Assembly: GCF_033880585.1 (NCBI RefSeq)
Contig: NZ_CP137624.1
Coordinates: 3,755,501-3,819,500 of the forward strand
DNA length: 64,000 nt
Direction: 5' to 3'
DNA from: Lysinibacillus louembei
Lineage (GTDB): Bacteria > Bacillota > Bacilli > Bacillales_A > Planococcaceae
Position numbers and translations under genes: made by a program. Position 1 is the stretch's first letter. Each line of letters starts with the position of its first letter. Of the stretch, positions 47,508 to 56,688 are shown piece by piece. The notes below the pieces were generated by a model. That model saw only the letters and a program-made list of their open reading frames with translations, was not told the DNA's origin and made no database searches.

Positions 47508-48049
47508 TATAGCGCCTCCACGATAATATTATGATTTGTAAATACACAAATATCAGCAGCTGTCGTTAAAGCTGCCTCTGCAATTTGCTGTGCCGTTAAA
47601 TGCTCCCCTGCATGTTGCTTCAATGCGCGACCCGCAGATAATGCATAATTACCACCTGAGCCAATCGCTAAAATACCATCATCTGGCTCAATGACTTCTC
47701 CTGTCCCTGAAACAAGAAGCAAAGTAGATTTATCCATTACAAGCAACATTGCTTCTAATTGACGCAACATTTTATCACCGCGCCATTGCTTAGCTACCTC
47801 AACAGCTGCACGTTGTAAATTACCATTATACTCGTTTAACTTACCTTCAAACATTTCAAATAAAGTAAAAGCATCTGCTACTGACCCAGCAAAGCCTGCT
47901 AATACGTTGCCATTAAACAGACGTCTGACCTTTCTTGCTGTATGTTTCATCACAACTGCATTTCCTAACGTTACTTGACCATCACCAGCCATTGCACAAC
48001 CACCTTTATGATGGATTGCAAAAATCGTCGTTGCATGTATTTGCCCCAA
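47507..48049 (-). CDS. hslV: HslV/ClpQ peptidase of the HslUV protease
   Basis: Proteasome-like peptidase. The 180 residues contain [48 protein letters not shown], and GTGEVI with [16 protein letters not shown]-like residues ([17 protein letters not shown]). The start codon is TTG (48047–48049) with AAGGAGG 7 nt upstream. The first residues are MGQIHATT, so removal of Met leaves Gly rather than the Ser of B. subtilis ClpQ or the Thr of classic HslV. The active nucleophile would need further trimming to a Thr of ATT. Confidence 0.95.
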   Translation of the reverse strand: MGQIHATTIFAIHHKGGCAMAGDGQVTLGNAVVMKHTARKVRRLFNGNVLAGFAGSVADAFTLFEMFEGKLNEYNGNLQRAAVEVAKQWRGDKMLRQLEAMLLVMDKSTLLLVSGTGEVIEPDDGILAIGSGGNYALSAGRALKQHAGEHLTAQQIAEAALTTAADICVFTNHNIIVEAL

Positions 48050-48061
48050 ATAGATTCCTCC

Positions 48062-48961
48062 TTAAGCTCTTGGATGTGTATTCATATACGTTTTACGTAA
48101 ATGCTCCTTCGTCACATGTGTATATACTTGTGTCGAGGAAAGATGTGCATGTCCTAATAGCTCTTGTACAGTACGCATATCTGCACCGTTATTTAATAAA
48201 TGTGTAGCAAATGAATGTCTTAGCATATGCGGATAAAGCTTTGTATGCAAGCTAGCTTTATTTACCATCTCATTTAGTATATGACGTACACCTCGTGGCG
48301 TAAGTTCGCCACCTCGCATATTGACAAAAAGATAAGAATGCTCCGTCTTTTTCATTATATGTGGTCGCGCTTCCTCAATATAGGTTTGCAGCGCTGTACG
48401 TGCATATTCACCAAACGGTACAATGCGCTCCTTACGCCCTTTCCCCATAACGCGAAGTATCGAATAATGGAAATCGATATTAGATAGTTCCAATGCCGTA
48501 CACTCGCTTACTCGAATACCTGTTGCATAAAGCAGCTCCAGCAAAGCGATATTGCGCAGCGATTGAAAATCTTGCCCTTGATTCGCTTCAAATAGTTGTG
48601 TCAGCTCTTCCTCATAAAAAAAGTTTGGAAGTCGCTCCTCTTTTTTCGGGTGATACAATGATCGAAAAGATGAATCGTCCAAATCAAATTCTCTATGCAA
48701 AAAGCGGAAGAAGGAGCGAATAGCAGATATTTTTCTTGAAATAGATGCTCTTGCTTTTTTCTCATCATAAAGCTTTGTCACATACAATCTTGCATGAATA
48801 TATTCAACATCTTGTAAACTTTTAATACCTTCCGTTTGTAAAAACGTCAAAAAATGCTGAATATCAGTCTCATATTCCCGCACTGTATGTACAGAAAAGT
48901 TTTTTTCAATTTGCACATAGCGAATAAACTGATGCAGCCACTCATTTTGCTGATTTGACAT
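48062..48961 (-). CDS. xerC: Tyrosine recombinase XerC (CodV)
   Basis: Resolves chromosome dimers at dif together with XerD. The 299 residues have an N-terminal SAM-like DNA-binding domain (WLHQFIRYVQIEKNFSVHTVREYETDIQHF). The catalytic domain has Arg in ATGIRVSE, Lys in GKGRKERIVPF, HMLRHSFATHLL (His-x-x-Arg) and the nucleophile Tyr in STQVYTHV. It is first in xerC-hslV-hslU-codY, the normal Bacilli order, so it is the housekeeping enzyme, not a mobile-element integrase. Confidence 0.96.
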   Translation of the reverse strand: MSNQQNEWLHQFIRYVQIEKNFSVHTVREYETDIQHFLTFLQTEGIKSLQDVEYIHARLYVTKLYDEKKARASISRKISAIRSFFRFLHREFDLDDSSFRSLYHPKKEERLPNFFYEEELTQLFEANQGQDFQSLRNIALLELLYATGIRVSECTALELSNIDFHYSILRVMGKGRKERIVPFGEYARTALQTYIEEARPHIMKKTEHSYLFVNMRGGELTPRGVRHILNEMVNKASLHTKLYPHMLRHSFATHLLNNGADMRTVQELLGHAHLSSTQVYTHVTKEHLRKTYMNTHPRA

Positions 48962-49045
48962 AACATAGCCTCCTTAAGCGGAGCAAATTAATTACATACT
49001 GACACTATACCGTAACTCCAAAATTAGCAAGTAAAATATGCGTAA

Positions 49046-49073
49046 ATTTTAAAAAATCAATGGATTTTGTCAA
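49046..49073 (-). promoter_or_regulatory. Candidate sigma-A promoter for xerC-hslVU-codY
   Basis: Minus-strand TTGACA (49068–49073, perfect), 16-bp spacer, TAAAAT (49046–49051). It lies between repeat copy B and the xerC start, giving an 80-nt leader. Confidence 0.5.
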
Positions 49074-49124
49074 TTGCATGACAAGCAGTCGTAAGACACC
49101 ATAATTTTTTACATATCATCTAAA

Positions 49125-49317
49125 TCAATTACGCCTCCGCGTAATTGCGTCCAAATTTTTTCAAGCTTGTTTGCAGTAGAAGTTCACCTAAAGCCGTCAC
49201 TTCCTGTGACAACGGTGAACTGACCTGCATCGTGCAGGCCTCCTTTTCAAAATCTGTGGCCTCCACCGAAGGCTTTATCTCGGTGCAGTGGGTATCCAAC
49301 CACCCACTGCACTAAGT
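49125..49317 (+). repeat. Dispersed structured repeat, copy B (longest)
   Basis: End hairpin AATTACGC/GCGTAATT is followed by GCGTCCAAATTTTTTC. Stem TTCACC (49183–49188) / GGTGAA (49214–49219) encloses hairpin GTCAC/GTGAC. Hairpin CCTGCA/TGCAGG follows, then CTCCTTTTCAAAATCTGTGGC, CGAAGGCTTTAT, and hairpin GTGCAGTGGG (49283–49292) / CCCACTGCAC (49303–49312). Copy A has ATTCAGTG/CACTGAAT in the last stem. An extra module, GGCATTCATCCCC, follows at 49326 and recurs at 11967. It lies between trmFO and xerC. Confidence 0.8.
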
Positions 49318-49375
49318 AAACATATGGCATTCATCCCCTCTCTACTGAGGAAAGGGGTTTCTGCTGAACCAAGGT

Positions 49376-49411
49376 AAAAGCCCTTCAAATTATACAATTC
49401 AAAGGGCTTTT
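49376..49411 (-). terminator. Intrinsic terminator after topA-trmFO
   Basis: AAAAGCCCTT pairs with AAGGGCTTTT, with a further AATT/AATT pairing inside after a two-base mismatch. A short T run closes the minus-strand side. It lies a few bases after the trmFO stop. Confidence 0.75.
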
Positions 49412-49417
49412 CTGCAA

Positions 49418-50731
49418 TTAAATTGTTCTCGAATTCACAAAATTACGAATTGTTTCCAATGCTCGGTTCGCATGGCGCTCCGCACGCTCTGCTTTTGATT
49501 TAATACGCTCACCTAGCTCTGGGAACAGACCGAAATTGACATTCATCGGCTGGAAGTTTTTCGAAGCTGCTTCCGTAATATAGCGTGCCATTGAGCCAAG
49601 CGCTGTTTCTTCTGGGAAGTATAATAGCTCCTCACCTTTTGCTAAACGCGCTGCATTAATACCGGCAATTAAGCCGCTTCCTGCTGATTCAACATAGCCT
49701 TCAACACCTGTCATTTGACCTGCAAAGAAAATCGTTGGCTGTGCTTTTAATTGATATGTTTTTGCCAATACTTTCGGCGAGTTAATAAATGTATTACGAT
49801 GCATCACACCATAACGTACGATTTCAACGTTTTCTAACCCTGGAATTAGCTGCAATACTTCCTTTTGTGGACCCCATTTTAAATGCGTTTGGAAGCCAAC
49901 AATATTGTATAATGTGCCGGCCGCATCATCTTGGCGCAATTGCACAACCGCATATGGACGCTTACCTGTTTTCGGATCTTCCAATCCAACTGGCTTCATT
50001 GGTCCAAACAACATTGTTTTTTCACCGCGTGCTGCCATAACTTCAATCGGCATACAGCCTTCAAAATAAATTTCCTTTTCAAACTCTTTCAGTGGTACAA
50101 CTTCTGCCTCAATTAATGCTTGACGGAAACGATCGAATTCTTCCTTTGTCATTGGGCAATTTAAATAAGCTGCTTCCCCTTTATCATAGCGTGATTTTAA
50201 ATACACTTTGTCCATATCAATCGAATCTTTTTCGATGATAGGCGCTGCCGCATCATAAAAGTATAAATATTCCTCACCTGTTAATGCTTGAATTTTCTCT
50301 GCTAATGCCTTTGATGTTAAAGGACCTGTTGCAATAACAGTAATGCCTTCTGGAATTTCTGTTACTTCCTCATGAATGACCTCTACTAATGGATGGTTTT
50401 TCACCGCTTCCGTTACATAGCCTGCAAATTCATGACGGTCTACCGCTAACGCTCCACCTGCTGGCACTGAACAATTATCCGCCGCCTTCATAATGACGGA
50501 ATCCAGCATCCGCATTTCTTCTTTAATGACGCCTACCGCATTTGTTAACGTATTCGCACGTAAAGAGTTAGAGCATACCAACTCCGCAAATTTATCTGTA
50601 TGGTGCGCGGGCGTTTGCTTGACAGGTCGCATTTCATAAAGGCGTACCTTGATACCACGCTTTGCGATTTGCCATGCTGCTTCACTGCCAGCTAAGCCTG
50701 CCCCAATAACGTTTACTATTTTCTCTGACAT
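49418..50731 (-). CDS. trmFO: tRNA m5U54 methyltransferase TrmFO (folate/FAD dependent)
   Basis: Makes 5-methyluridine at tRNA position 54 using methylene-tetrahydrofolate. In 437 residues, FAD-binding [16 protein letters not shown] is at the N-terminus and [17 protein letters not shown] contains the catalytic Cys near 53. [17 protein letters not shown] and [27 protein letters not shown] follow. Its SD is weak (GGTAAAG), consistent with coupling to topA, 16 bp upstream. Confidence 0.96.
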   Translation of the reverse strand: MSEKIVNVIGAGLAGSEAAWQIAKRGIKVRLYEMRPVKQTPAHHTDKFAELVCSNSLRANTLTNAVGVIKEEMRMLDSVIMKAADNCSVPAGGALAVDRHEFAGYVTEAVKNHPLVEVIHEEVTEIPEGITVIATGPLTSKALAEKIQALTGEEYLYFYDAAAPIIEKDSIDMDKVYLKSRYDKGEAAYLNCPMTKEEFDRFRQALIEAEVVPLKEFEKEIYFEGCMPIEVMAARGEKTMLFGPMKPVGLEDPKTGKRPYAVVQLRQDDAAGTLYNIVGFQTHLKWGPQKEVLQLIPGLENVEIVRYGVMHRNTFINSPKVLAKTYQLKAQPTIFFAGQMTGVEGYVESAGSGLIAGINAARLAKGEELLYFPEETALGSMARYITEAASKNFQPMNVNFGLFPELGERIKSKAERAERHANRALETIRNFVNSRTI

Positions 50732-50747
50732 TTACTTTACCAACTTT

Positions 50748-52832
50748 CTATTGTGATGGTGTTTCCTCGTAATCACAATCTGTATTTGTACATTGAATTT
50801 GTACACCTTTTTTCAATTTCTTTTCAACTAATAATGAGCTACATTTTGGACATGGACGGTTAATCGGCTTATCCCATGACACAAATTCACATTCTGGGTA
50901 GCGATTGCAGCCGTAGAACAGACGCTTCGTTTTACTTTTACGCTCAACAATTTCGCCTTCCTTACATGTAGGACATTGTACACCAATCGGCTTGACAATC
51001 GCCTTTGTATTGCGGCAGTCTGGGAAATTCGAACAAGCCATGAATTTGCCATAACGTCCAAGCTTGAATACCATTGGCGCGCCACATTTTTCGCAATCCT
51101 CGCCAGCAGGCTCATCTTTGATTTCGATTTTTTCCATCGCTTCATCCGCATATTCTACACGTTTTTCAAAATCTTTATAGAAGACATCGATAACTTGTAC
51201 CCAATTGGTCATACCTTCTTCTACACCATCTAAATCCTGCTCCATTTTTGCTGTAAACTCAATGTTCAGTATTTCTGGGAAAAATTCAAGCACAAGCTGA
51301 TGAACAATGCCGCCTAACTCAGTAGGAACAAAACGTTTCGCATCAAGCTGTACATAGCCACGTTTTTGGATTGTATCTAACGTAGGTGCATATGTGGAAG
51401 GTCGACCAATACCTAGCTCTTCCAAAGTTTTTACTAAGCGTGCCTCTGAGTAACGAGGAGGTGGCTGTGTAAAATGTTGCTTCGGCTCAATCGATACCGT
51501 TTTTACTTTATCGCCAATTTCCATCTCTGGTAGGAGCTTTGTCGTTTCTTCGGTTTGATCATCTGTACCTTCTATATAAAGCTTCATAAAGCCAGGAAAC
51601 TTCACATGAGAACCGTTTGCTCGAAATTTTACATTTTCATTTAATAAATCGACAGAAACTGTGTCTAAAATAGCAGGTGCCATTTGGCTAGCAATAAATC
51701 GCTCCCAAATTAGTCGATATAAGCGCAGCTGGTCACGACTTAATACTGTCTTTAACTCATCTGGTGTACGCATTGCGCTCGTAGGACGAATTGCTTCATG
51801 CGCATCCTGTGCATTCGATTGTTTCTTCGCTTGCTTTGGCTCTGTCGCAATATAGTCTTTACCATATTTTGTATCGATATATTGCATTGCTTCGGCCTTT
51901 GCCGTTTCAGAAATACGTGTCGAATCTGTACGCATATACGTAATTAAACCGACCGTTCCTTCTTTTTTGCCGATATCAATACCTTCATATAGCTGCTGTG
52001 CAAGCATCATCGTTTTCTTCGCGCGGAAATTTAGCTTACGTGCTGCCTCTTGTTGTAGTGAGGAAGTTGTGAACGCTGGTGCTGCATTGCGTTTACGTTC
52101 CTTTTTCGTAACATCCGTTACAGTGAAGTGGTCGCCTTTAATATTTTTCAATATTGCCTTCACTTGCTCTTCGTTTGTTAGCTTAATTTTCTCTGCTCCA
52201 TCACCATAATAAAGTGCATCAAATTGCTTTTTACTTTTTTCAAATAGCCCTTCAACTGTCCAATATTCCTCTGGCACAAAGTTCGTAATTTCATTTTCTC
52301 GATCGATGATTAAGCGTAGCGCAACAGATTGCACTCGCCCAGCAGATAAGCCTTTTTTTACTTTTTTCCATAAAATTGGGCTAATATTGTAGCCAACAAG
52401 GCGGTCTAAAATTCGTCTCGCTTGCTGTGCGTCTACTAAATCTAAATTAATTGGGCGCGGATGTTTAAATGATTCTAAAATTGCGTCCTTCGTAATTTCA
52501 TTAAACACAACGCGACAATCTGATTCGATATCGATATTTAAAGCTGTTGCTAAATGCCATGCAATCGCTTCACCTTCGCGATCGGGATCGGCCGCTAGAT
52601 AAATCTTTTTCACTTTTTTAGCAGCTGTTTTTAATTCTTGTAAAACAGGCCCTTTACCACGAATTGTAATATACTTAGGCTCATAATTATTTTCAGTATC
52701 AATGCCCATTTGACTACGCGGTAAATCACGTACATGTCCTATTGAAGCCTTTACTTTATATTTTTTACCTAAGTATCGCTCAATTGTTTTTGCCTTTGCA
52801 GGCGATTCCACTATTACTAAATAATCTGCCAT
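50748..52832 (-). CDS. topA: DNA topoisomerase I
   Basis: Relaxes negative supercoils. The 694 residues start with a Toprim domain ([34 protein letters not shown]) and have the active-site Tyr in [14 protein letters not shown] near residue 299. The C-terminus contains three zinc-ribbon units of Cys pairs ([10 protein letters not shown]…[18 protein letters not shown]…[17 protein letters not shown]…CTNTDC). SD AAGGGGG precedes the ATG. It shares an operon with trmFO. Confidence 0.97.
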   Translation of the reverse strand: MADYLVIVESPAKAKTIERYLGKKYKVKASIGHVRDLPRSQMGIDTENNYEPKYITIRGKGPVLQELKTAAKKVKKIYLAADPDREGEAIAWHLATALNIDIESDCRVVFNEITKDAILESFKHPRPINLDLVDAQQARRILDRLVGYNISPILWKKVKKGLSAGRVQSVALRLIIDRENEITNFVPEEYWTVEGLFEKSKKQFDALYYGDGAEKIKLTNEEQVKAILKNIKGDHFTVTDVTKKERKRNAAPAFTTSSLQQEAARKLNFRAKKTMMLAQQLYEGIDIGKKEGTVGLITYMRTDSTRISETAKAEAMQYIDTKYGKDYIATEPKQAKKQSNAQDAHEAIRPTSAMRTPDELKTVLSRDQLRLYRLIWERFIASQMAPAILDTVSVDLLNENVKFRANGSHVKFPGFMKLYIEGTDDQTEETTKLLPEMEIGDKVKTVSIEPKQHFTQPPPRYSEARLVKTLEELGIGRPSTYAPTLDTIQKRGYVQLDAKRFVPTELGGIVHQLVLEFFPEILNIEFTAKMEQDLDGVEEGMTNWVQVIDVFYKDFEKRVEYADEAMEKIEIKDEPAGEDCEKCGAPMVFKLGRYGKFMACSNFPDCRNTKAIVKPIGVQCPTCKEGEIVERKSKTKRLFYGCNRYPECEFVSWDKPINRPCPKCSSLLVEKKLKKGVQIQCTNTDCDYEETPSQ

Positions 52833-52864
52833 TCATTTCTTCCCCCTTAGAGAGGTTACTTATT

Positions 52865-53005
52865 TTATATTTTAATACGCCACGGTATTTCCATTCCCTT
52901 TTAATTGGCGTTAAATTGCTTTGTGAAATAAAGCCTCCACGGATAATATAGGTGCTCAGGCGCAAACACCTAATTTGGTTTAACCAAAGCTTAATTGATT
53001 ACACA
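52865..53005. repeat. Probable decayed copy of the dispersed repeat upstream of topA
   Basis: AATAAAGCCTCCACGGAT matches the AATAAAGCCTCCGGCGGAT block of copy A in reverse orientation. It is followed by a small AGGTG/CACCT hairpin and GGTTTAACC. GGCGTTAAATTG lies on the other side. The rest of the 242-bp dprA–topA gap (52833–53074) has no feature I recognise, and the topA promoter could not be placed with confidence. Confidence 0.4.
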
Positions 53006-53074
53006 ATTTTTGTGAAATACAAAGCATACCTGTTGCAAAATGTATAACAGATTGACACAGAATGCAACTTTTTT

Positions 53075-53965
53075 TCAATATTTCATTTGAAACATTTGTA
53101 ATTCGTCCACAATTTGCTGCCCGTTCCATATCGGAATTGCCCCTTCTTTTAATAAATTATTCGTTCCTTTTGACTGCTCTGAATCAATTGGTCCAGGGAC
53201 AACAAAAATATCTTTTCCATGCTCTAGGGCATGGTCTGTTGTAATCAATGTACCACTTTTAGCTGCAGCTTCTGTCACAACTAATGCACAGCTTAAACCG
53301 CTAATAATTCGGTTACGCATTGGAAAATGCCATTTCTTCGGCCCCATGTATGGTGGGTATTCTGTCAATAATAAATGCTTATTGGCGATTTCTGTAGCAA
53401 GCTGTCGATTTCCCTTTGGATATATATATGAAAAACCATGCCCAATAACCGCAATTGTATGGCCTCCTAATTCTATTGTCATGCGATGAGCGAGTGTATC
53501 TGCGCCCTTTGCTAGACCACTTACAATGACACATCGCTCGGCAATTAAAGGTGGCAATATTGATTGTAAAGCTATAATTGAATAATTTGTCGCATTGCGT
53601 GAGCCAATACAGGCAATTTTTCTTGGATGTTGTAATAAATCAAGCTGCCCTTTCGCATAAATGACTGTAGGAGCGTCTCTAAGCTGTAATAAGCTTTTTG
53701 GGTAGTATTTACTCATAAAAGGTATTGCACGTATATGACATCGCTCATAATACGTCTGAAACGGTGTTTTAACTGCCTTTATATAATTTTGCTGTAATGT
53801 TTGAGCTGTTTGGAGTTGGACTTGAAGTGCTTGTGCAAGCTCTCTTGCTGAAATGGTTGGCAATTGTTGCAATGTGCCTATTTCACTTAATAAGCGCTGA
53901 AGTTTATTTAATGGTAGAGGGTAAACATAGTGTAACGCTAATAATTGCTGTATTTCATTTTGCAT
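53075..53965 (-). CDS. dprA: DNA-processing protein DprA (Smf)
   Basis: Loads RecA on incoming single-stranded DNA during transformation. The 296 residues have an N-terminal helical part (QQLLALHYVYPLPLNKLQRLLSE) and the Rossmann-like DprA fold with IACIGSRNATNYS. GLAKGADTLAHRMTIELGGHTIAVIGHG and the signature FPMRNRIISGLSCALVVTEAAAKSGTLIT follow. A full-length gene hints at natural competence potential. SD AAGGAG precedes ATG 53965. The sucCD terminator lies upstream. Confidence 0.96.
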   Translation of the reverse strand: MQNEIQQLLALHYVYPLPLNKLQRLLSEIGTLQQLPTISARELAQALQVQLQTAQTLQQNYIKAVKTPFQTYYERCHIRAIPFMSKYYPKSLLQLRDAPTVIYAKGQLDLLQHPRKIACIGSRNATNYSIIALQSILPPLIAERCVIVSGLAKGADTLAHRMTIELGGHTIAVIGHGFSYIYPKGNRQLATEIANKHLLLTEYPPYMGPKKWHFPMRNRIISGLSCALVVTEAAAKSGTLITTDHALEHGKDIFVVPGPIDSEQSKGTNNLLKEGAIPIWNGQQIVDELQMFQMKY

Positions 53966-54007
53966 GTCATCTCTCCTTATTGAAAGTTAGTATGACCGCA
54001 TAGCAAA

Positions 54008-54071
54008 TTTTTTGCGACGAGTAACCGCAGGAGCACAATTTTTCTGCAACGAGCAACCACAGGAGTAAACG
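54008..54071. repeat. Two-unit imperfect tandem repeat upstream of dprA
   Basis: Two 32-bp units (54008–54039 and 54040–54071) share TTTTT, GCNACGAGNAACC and CAGGAG. Each carries a GCAGGAG or ACAGGAG motif that looks like a Shine-Dalgarno but is on the plus strand with no reading frame after it. Confidence 0.6.
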
Positions 54072-54095
54072 ATAGCTTATAGGGATCGCTATATA

Positions 54096-54125
54096 GAAAA
54101 AAGTGTAGCATAAAATATGCTACAC
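54096..54125 (-). terminator. Intrinsic terminator after sucCD
   Basis: Perfect 10-bp stem GTGTAGCATA/TATGCTACAC with a 3-nt loop is directly followed on the minus strand by six T. Confidence 0.88.
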
Positions 54126-54143
54126 CTTCCACAACAATCGAAA

Positions 54144-55046
54144 TTAATGTGTTTTACATTTGTCGTAAAGACCTTTTTCTTTGATGACACGAATTAATGT
54201 TTCGCCGATAACAGATGGTGTATCTGCTACTTCAATACCTGCTGCGTTCATCGCTTTGATTTTTTCAGCAGCTGTACCTTTACCGCCTGAAATAATCGCA
54301 CCAGCATGTCCCATACGTTTACCTGGAGGTGCTGTTTGACCACCGATAAAGCCAACAACTGGTTTTGTCATGTTCGCTTTTACCCACTCAGCCGCTTCTT
54401 CTTCAGCTGTACCACCGATTTCACCAATCATAACTACCGCATATGTGTCTGGGTCGTCATTGAACGCTGATAATACATCGATAAAGTTTGTCCCGTTTAC
54501 AGGGTCACCACCGATACCAACCGCTGTTGATTGACCGATACCTTCTTGTGATAATTGGTGTACTGCTTCATACGTTAATGTACCTGAGCGTGATACAACA
54601 CCAACATGACCTTTTGTATGGATGTAGCCTGGCATAATACCAATTTTACATTCATCAGATGTAATAACACCTGGACAGTTTGGTCCTACTAAACGTGTTT
54701 TCTTGCCTTCCATATAACGTTTTACTTTCACCATATCAAGAACAGGGATATGCTCTGTAATACAGATTGCCATATCTAAGCCTGCATCTACTGCTTCCAT
54801 AATTGCATCTGCTGCAAATGGTGCTGGTACGTAGATAACAGATACGTTAGCGCCTGTTGCATTTACTGCGTCTTGAACAGTATTGAATACTGGTACTCCT
54901 TCTACTTCTAAGCCGCCTTTACCCGGTGTAACACCAGCTACGATTTTTGTACCGTATTCAAGCATTTGCTTTGTATGGAAAAGTGCTGTTTCCCCAGTAA
55001 TCCCTTGTACGATTACTTTCGTGTCTTTATTAATATAAACACTCAT
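54144..55046 (-). CDS. sucD: Succinyl-CoA synthetase alpha subunit
   Basis: TCA-cycle enzyme that makes succinate and ATP/GTP from succinyl-CoA. The 300 residues have the CoA-binding domain ([20 protein letters not shown]), [11 protein letters not shown] and [16 protein letters not shown]. The phosphorylated His is in [17 protein letters not shown] near residue 246. It follows sucC by 18 bp. Confidence 0.98.
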   Translation of the reverse strand: MSVYINKDTKVIVQGITGETALFHTKQMLEYGTKIVAGVTPGKGGLEVEGVPVFNTVQDAVNATGANVSVIYVPAPFAADAIMEAVDAGLDMAICITEHIPVLDMVKVKRYMEGKKTRLVGPNCPGVITSDECKIGIMPGYIHTKGHVGVVSRSGTLTYEAVHQLSQEGIGQSTAVGIGGDPVNGTNFIDVLSAFNDDPDTYAVVMIGEIGGTAEEEAAEWVKANMTKPVVGFIGGQTAPPGKRMGHAGAIISGGKGTAAEKIKAMNAAGIEVADTPSVIGETLIRVIKEKGLYDKCKTH

Positions 55047-55064
55047 TAATTCTCCCTACCTTCC

Positions 55065-56225
55065 TTAGCCTACAAGTCCTACGATTTTTTGTGCGCCATC
55101 AGCCATAGAATCTGCTGCGACAATATTTAAACCAGATTCGTTTAATAATTTTTTACCAAGCTCTACGTTTGTACCTTCTAAACGCACTACTAATGGAATT
55201 GTTAACCCTACTTGCTTCGTTGCTTCAATAACACCCTCTGCAATAACGTCACACTTCATAATTCCACCGAAAATATTAACGAAAATACCTTTTACATTCA
55301 CGTCAGATAGGATGATTTTAAATGCTTCTGTTACTTTTTCTGCTGTAGCGCCGCCCCCAACGTCAAGGAAGTTCGCCGGTTGACCGCCGTAATAGCTGAT
55401 TGTATCCATTGTTGCCATTGCTAAACCAGCACCGTTAACCATACAGCCGATGTTACCATCTAAAGAGATGTAGCTTAAATCATATTTAGAAGCTTCGATT
55501 TCTTTTGCATCTTCCTCATCAAAGTCACGTAATTCAACGATGTCTTTATGACGGTATAATGCGTTTGCATCGAAGTTAAATTTCGCATCAAGTGCTACTA
55601 CTTCATCGTCACCTGTTACAACTAATGGGTTGATTTCAACGATTGATGCATCTTTTTCAACGAATGCTTGGTATAAGCCTAGCATTAATTTAACTGCTTT
55701 GTTTACTAATTTCGCTGGAATATTCATATTGAATGCCATACGACGTGCTTGGAAGCCTGTTAAGCCTGTTACAGGATCAATCACTTCTTTGAAGATTTTT
55801 TCAGGCGTATTCTCTGCCACTTCTTCAATATCCATACCGCCTTCTTCAGAGCCCATTAAAGTGACACGAGAAGTCGCACGGTCAAGTACTAAACCTAAGT
55901 AGTATTCTTTACGAATATCTGATCCTTCTTCAATGTAAAGACGTTTTACTTCTTTACCTTCTGGACCAGTTTGGTGTGTTACTAATATTTTACCAAGTAG
56001 TTCTTTTGCGTAAGTACGTACCTCGTCAAGATTTTTGGCAATCTTAACACCGCCCGCCTTACCTCGACCACCTGCGTGGATTTGTGCTTTTACAACTGTT
56101 ACGTTAGCGCCTAATTCTTTCGCTACTTTCACAGCTTCATCTGGAGAAAACGCTACTTTTCCTTTCGGTACAGCAACGCCATACTTTCTCAAGATTTCCT
56201 TCCCTTGATACTCATGGATATTCAT
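55065..56225 (-). CDS. sucC: Succinyl-CoA synthetase beta subunit
   Basis: ATP-grasp subunit partnering SucD. In 386 residues, [22 protein letters not shown] is at the N-terminus, and [18 protein letters not shown] and [19 protein letters not shown] bind nucleotide and metal. [16 protein letters not shown] and [16 protein letters not shown] form the power helix and hinge. SD AGGAGG precedes ATG 56225. It has its own strong promoter. Confidence 0.98.
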   Translation of the reverse strand: MNIHEYQGKEILRKYGVAVPKGKVAFSPDEAVKVAKELGANVTVVKAQIHAGGRGKAGGVKIAKNLDEVRTYAKELLGKILVTHQTGPEGKEVKRLYIEEGSDIRKEYYLGLVLDRATSRVTLMGSEEGGMDIEEVAENTPEKIFKEVIDPVTGLTGFQARRMAFNMNIPAKLVNKAVKLMLGLYQAFVEKDASIVEINPLVVTGDDEVVALDAKFNFDANALYRHKDIVELRDFDEEDAKEIEASKYDLSYISLDGNIGCMVNGAGLAMATMDTISYYGGQPANFLDVGGGATAEKVTEAFKIILSDVNVKGIFVNIFGGIMKCDVIAEGVIEATKQVGLTIPLVVRLEGTNVELGKKLLNESGLNIVAADSMADGAQKIVGLVG

Positions 56226-56276
56226 AATCCATCCTCCTATCAGACAATTTGGATATTATTTTAATTACCATCATCT

Positions 56277-56305
56277 ATTTTATACAAACAATCTGACAAT
56301 GTCTA
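56277..56305 (-). promoter_or_regulatory. Sigma-A promoter of sucCD
   Basis: Minus-strand TAGACA (56300–56305), 17-bp spacer, TAAAAT (56277–56282); each is five of six to consensus. The −35 lies within an inverted repeat GACAAT…ATTGTC, and similar CAGATTGT / AAATTGTCTG words flank it, a possible operator of unknown regulator. Confidence 0.65.
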
Positions 56306-56385
56306 TAATTGTCTTTTATGCGGAATTTTCAATCAATTATACTGTATTATTCTCGGAAAAATGTTGTTTTTTGTTATAAAACAGC

Positions 56386-56410
56386 AAAACGACGCTAATC
56401 GCGTCGTTTT
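56386..56410 (-). terminator. Terminator overlapping the 3' end of the FlhB-like gene
   Basis: Stem AAAACGACGC/GCGTCGTTTT with a 5-nt loop, then GCTGTTTTATAA. The left arm lies inside the last codons (Lys-Arg-Arg-Asp) and the stop codon sits in the loop/right arm. Coding sequence and terminator are thus superimposed. Confidence 0.75.
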
Positions 56411-56688
56411 AATTCATTATGCTGACGATCCAAATGATAAATAAAGGCGAATACTTCTGCTACTGCTTGATATAGCTGCTCTGGTATTGTTTCGTTTAAA
56501 TCAAGCTGTCCTAACAATTCGACAAGATTCGAATCCTCATGAATCGGGACATTATGGAGCGATGCCTGTTCTAAAATATTTTCAGCGATTTTCCCTTTAC
56601 CTTTTGCAACTACTTTTGGACCTGCATTTTCACCAGGGTTATAGGAAAGCGCAATCGCTTCTTTTCTGACATATCTTTTTTCACTCAT
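56395..56688 (-). CDS. ylqH: Stand-alone FlhB C-terminal-domain protein (YlqH type)
   Basis: The 97 residues align to the cytoplasmic domain of FlhB immediately after its self-cleavage site. AIALSYNPGENAGPKVVAKGKGKIAENI here matches AIALKYDEDSMDAPRVVAKGTDFVAQKI in the FlhB of this window. There are no membrane helices and no NPTH cleavage motif. It overlaps the upstream FliK-like gene by 4 bp. The role is unknown to me. The pairing suggests an export-specificity function outside, or accessory to, the fla/che operon. Confidence 0.88.
   Translation of the reverse strand: MSEKRYVRKEAIALSYNPGENAGPKVVAKGKGKIAENILEQASLHNVPIHEDSNLVELLGQLDLNETIPEQLYQAVAEVFAFIYHLDRQHNELKRRD

Larger units (their letters stand above)
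48962..49417. other. Intergenic region between trmFO and xerC
   Basis: No gene is present. It contains the trmFO terminator (49376–49411), an extension module of the repeat (49322–49370, itself with a CCCCTCTCTACTGAGGAAAG-type imperfect hairpin), repeat copy B (49125–49317) and the xerC promoter region. Confidence 0.6.

Noticed and set aside
48062-48961. Tyrosine recombinase as a sign of a phage or integrative element
   Set aside because: It is the conserved xerC of the xerC-hslVU-codY operon; no att-like direct repeats, integrase-type neighbours or mobile genes are seen.
41311-49317. Regularly spaced repeats as a CRISPR array
   Set aside because: The repeats are hundreds to thousands of bases apart, intergenic, in both orientations and over 130 bp long; no spacers and no cas genes are present.
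52780-52965. Minus-strand 61-codon frame upstream of topA
   Set aside because: It overlaps the topA start, covers the repeat remnant and has no SD or homology.
56324-56338. CodY box upstream of sucC as a separate feature
   Set aside because: Three mismatches to the 15-bp consensus in very AT-rich DNA are expected by chance, so it is mentioned only as a weak hint.
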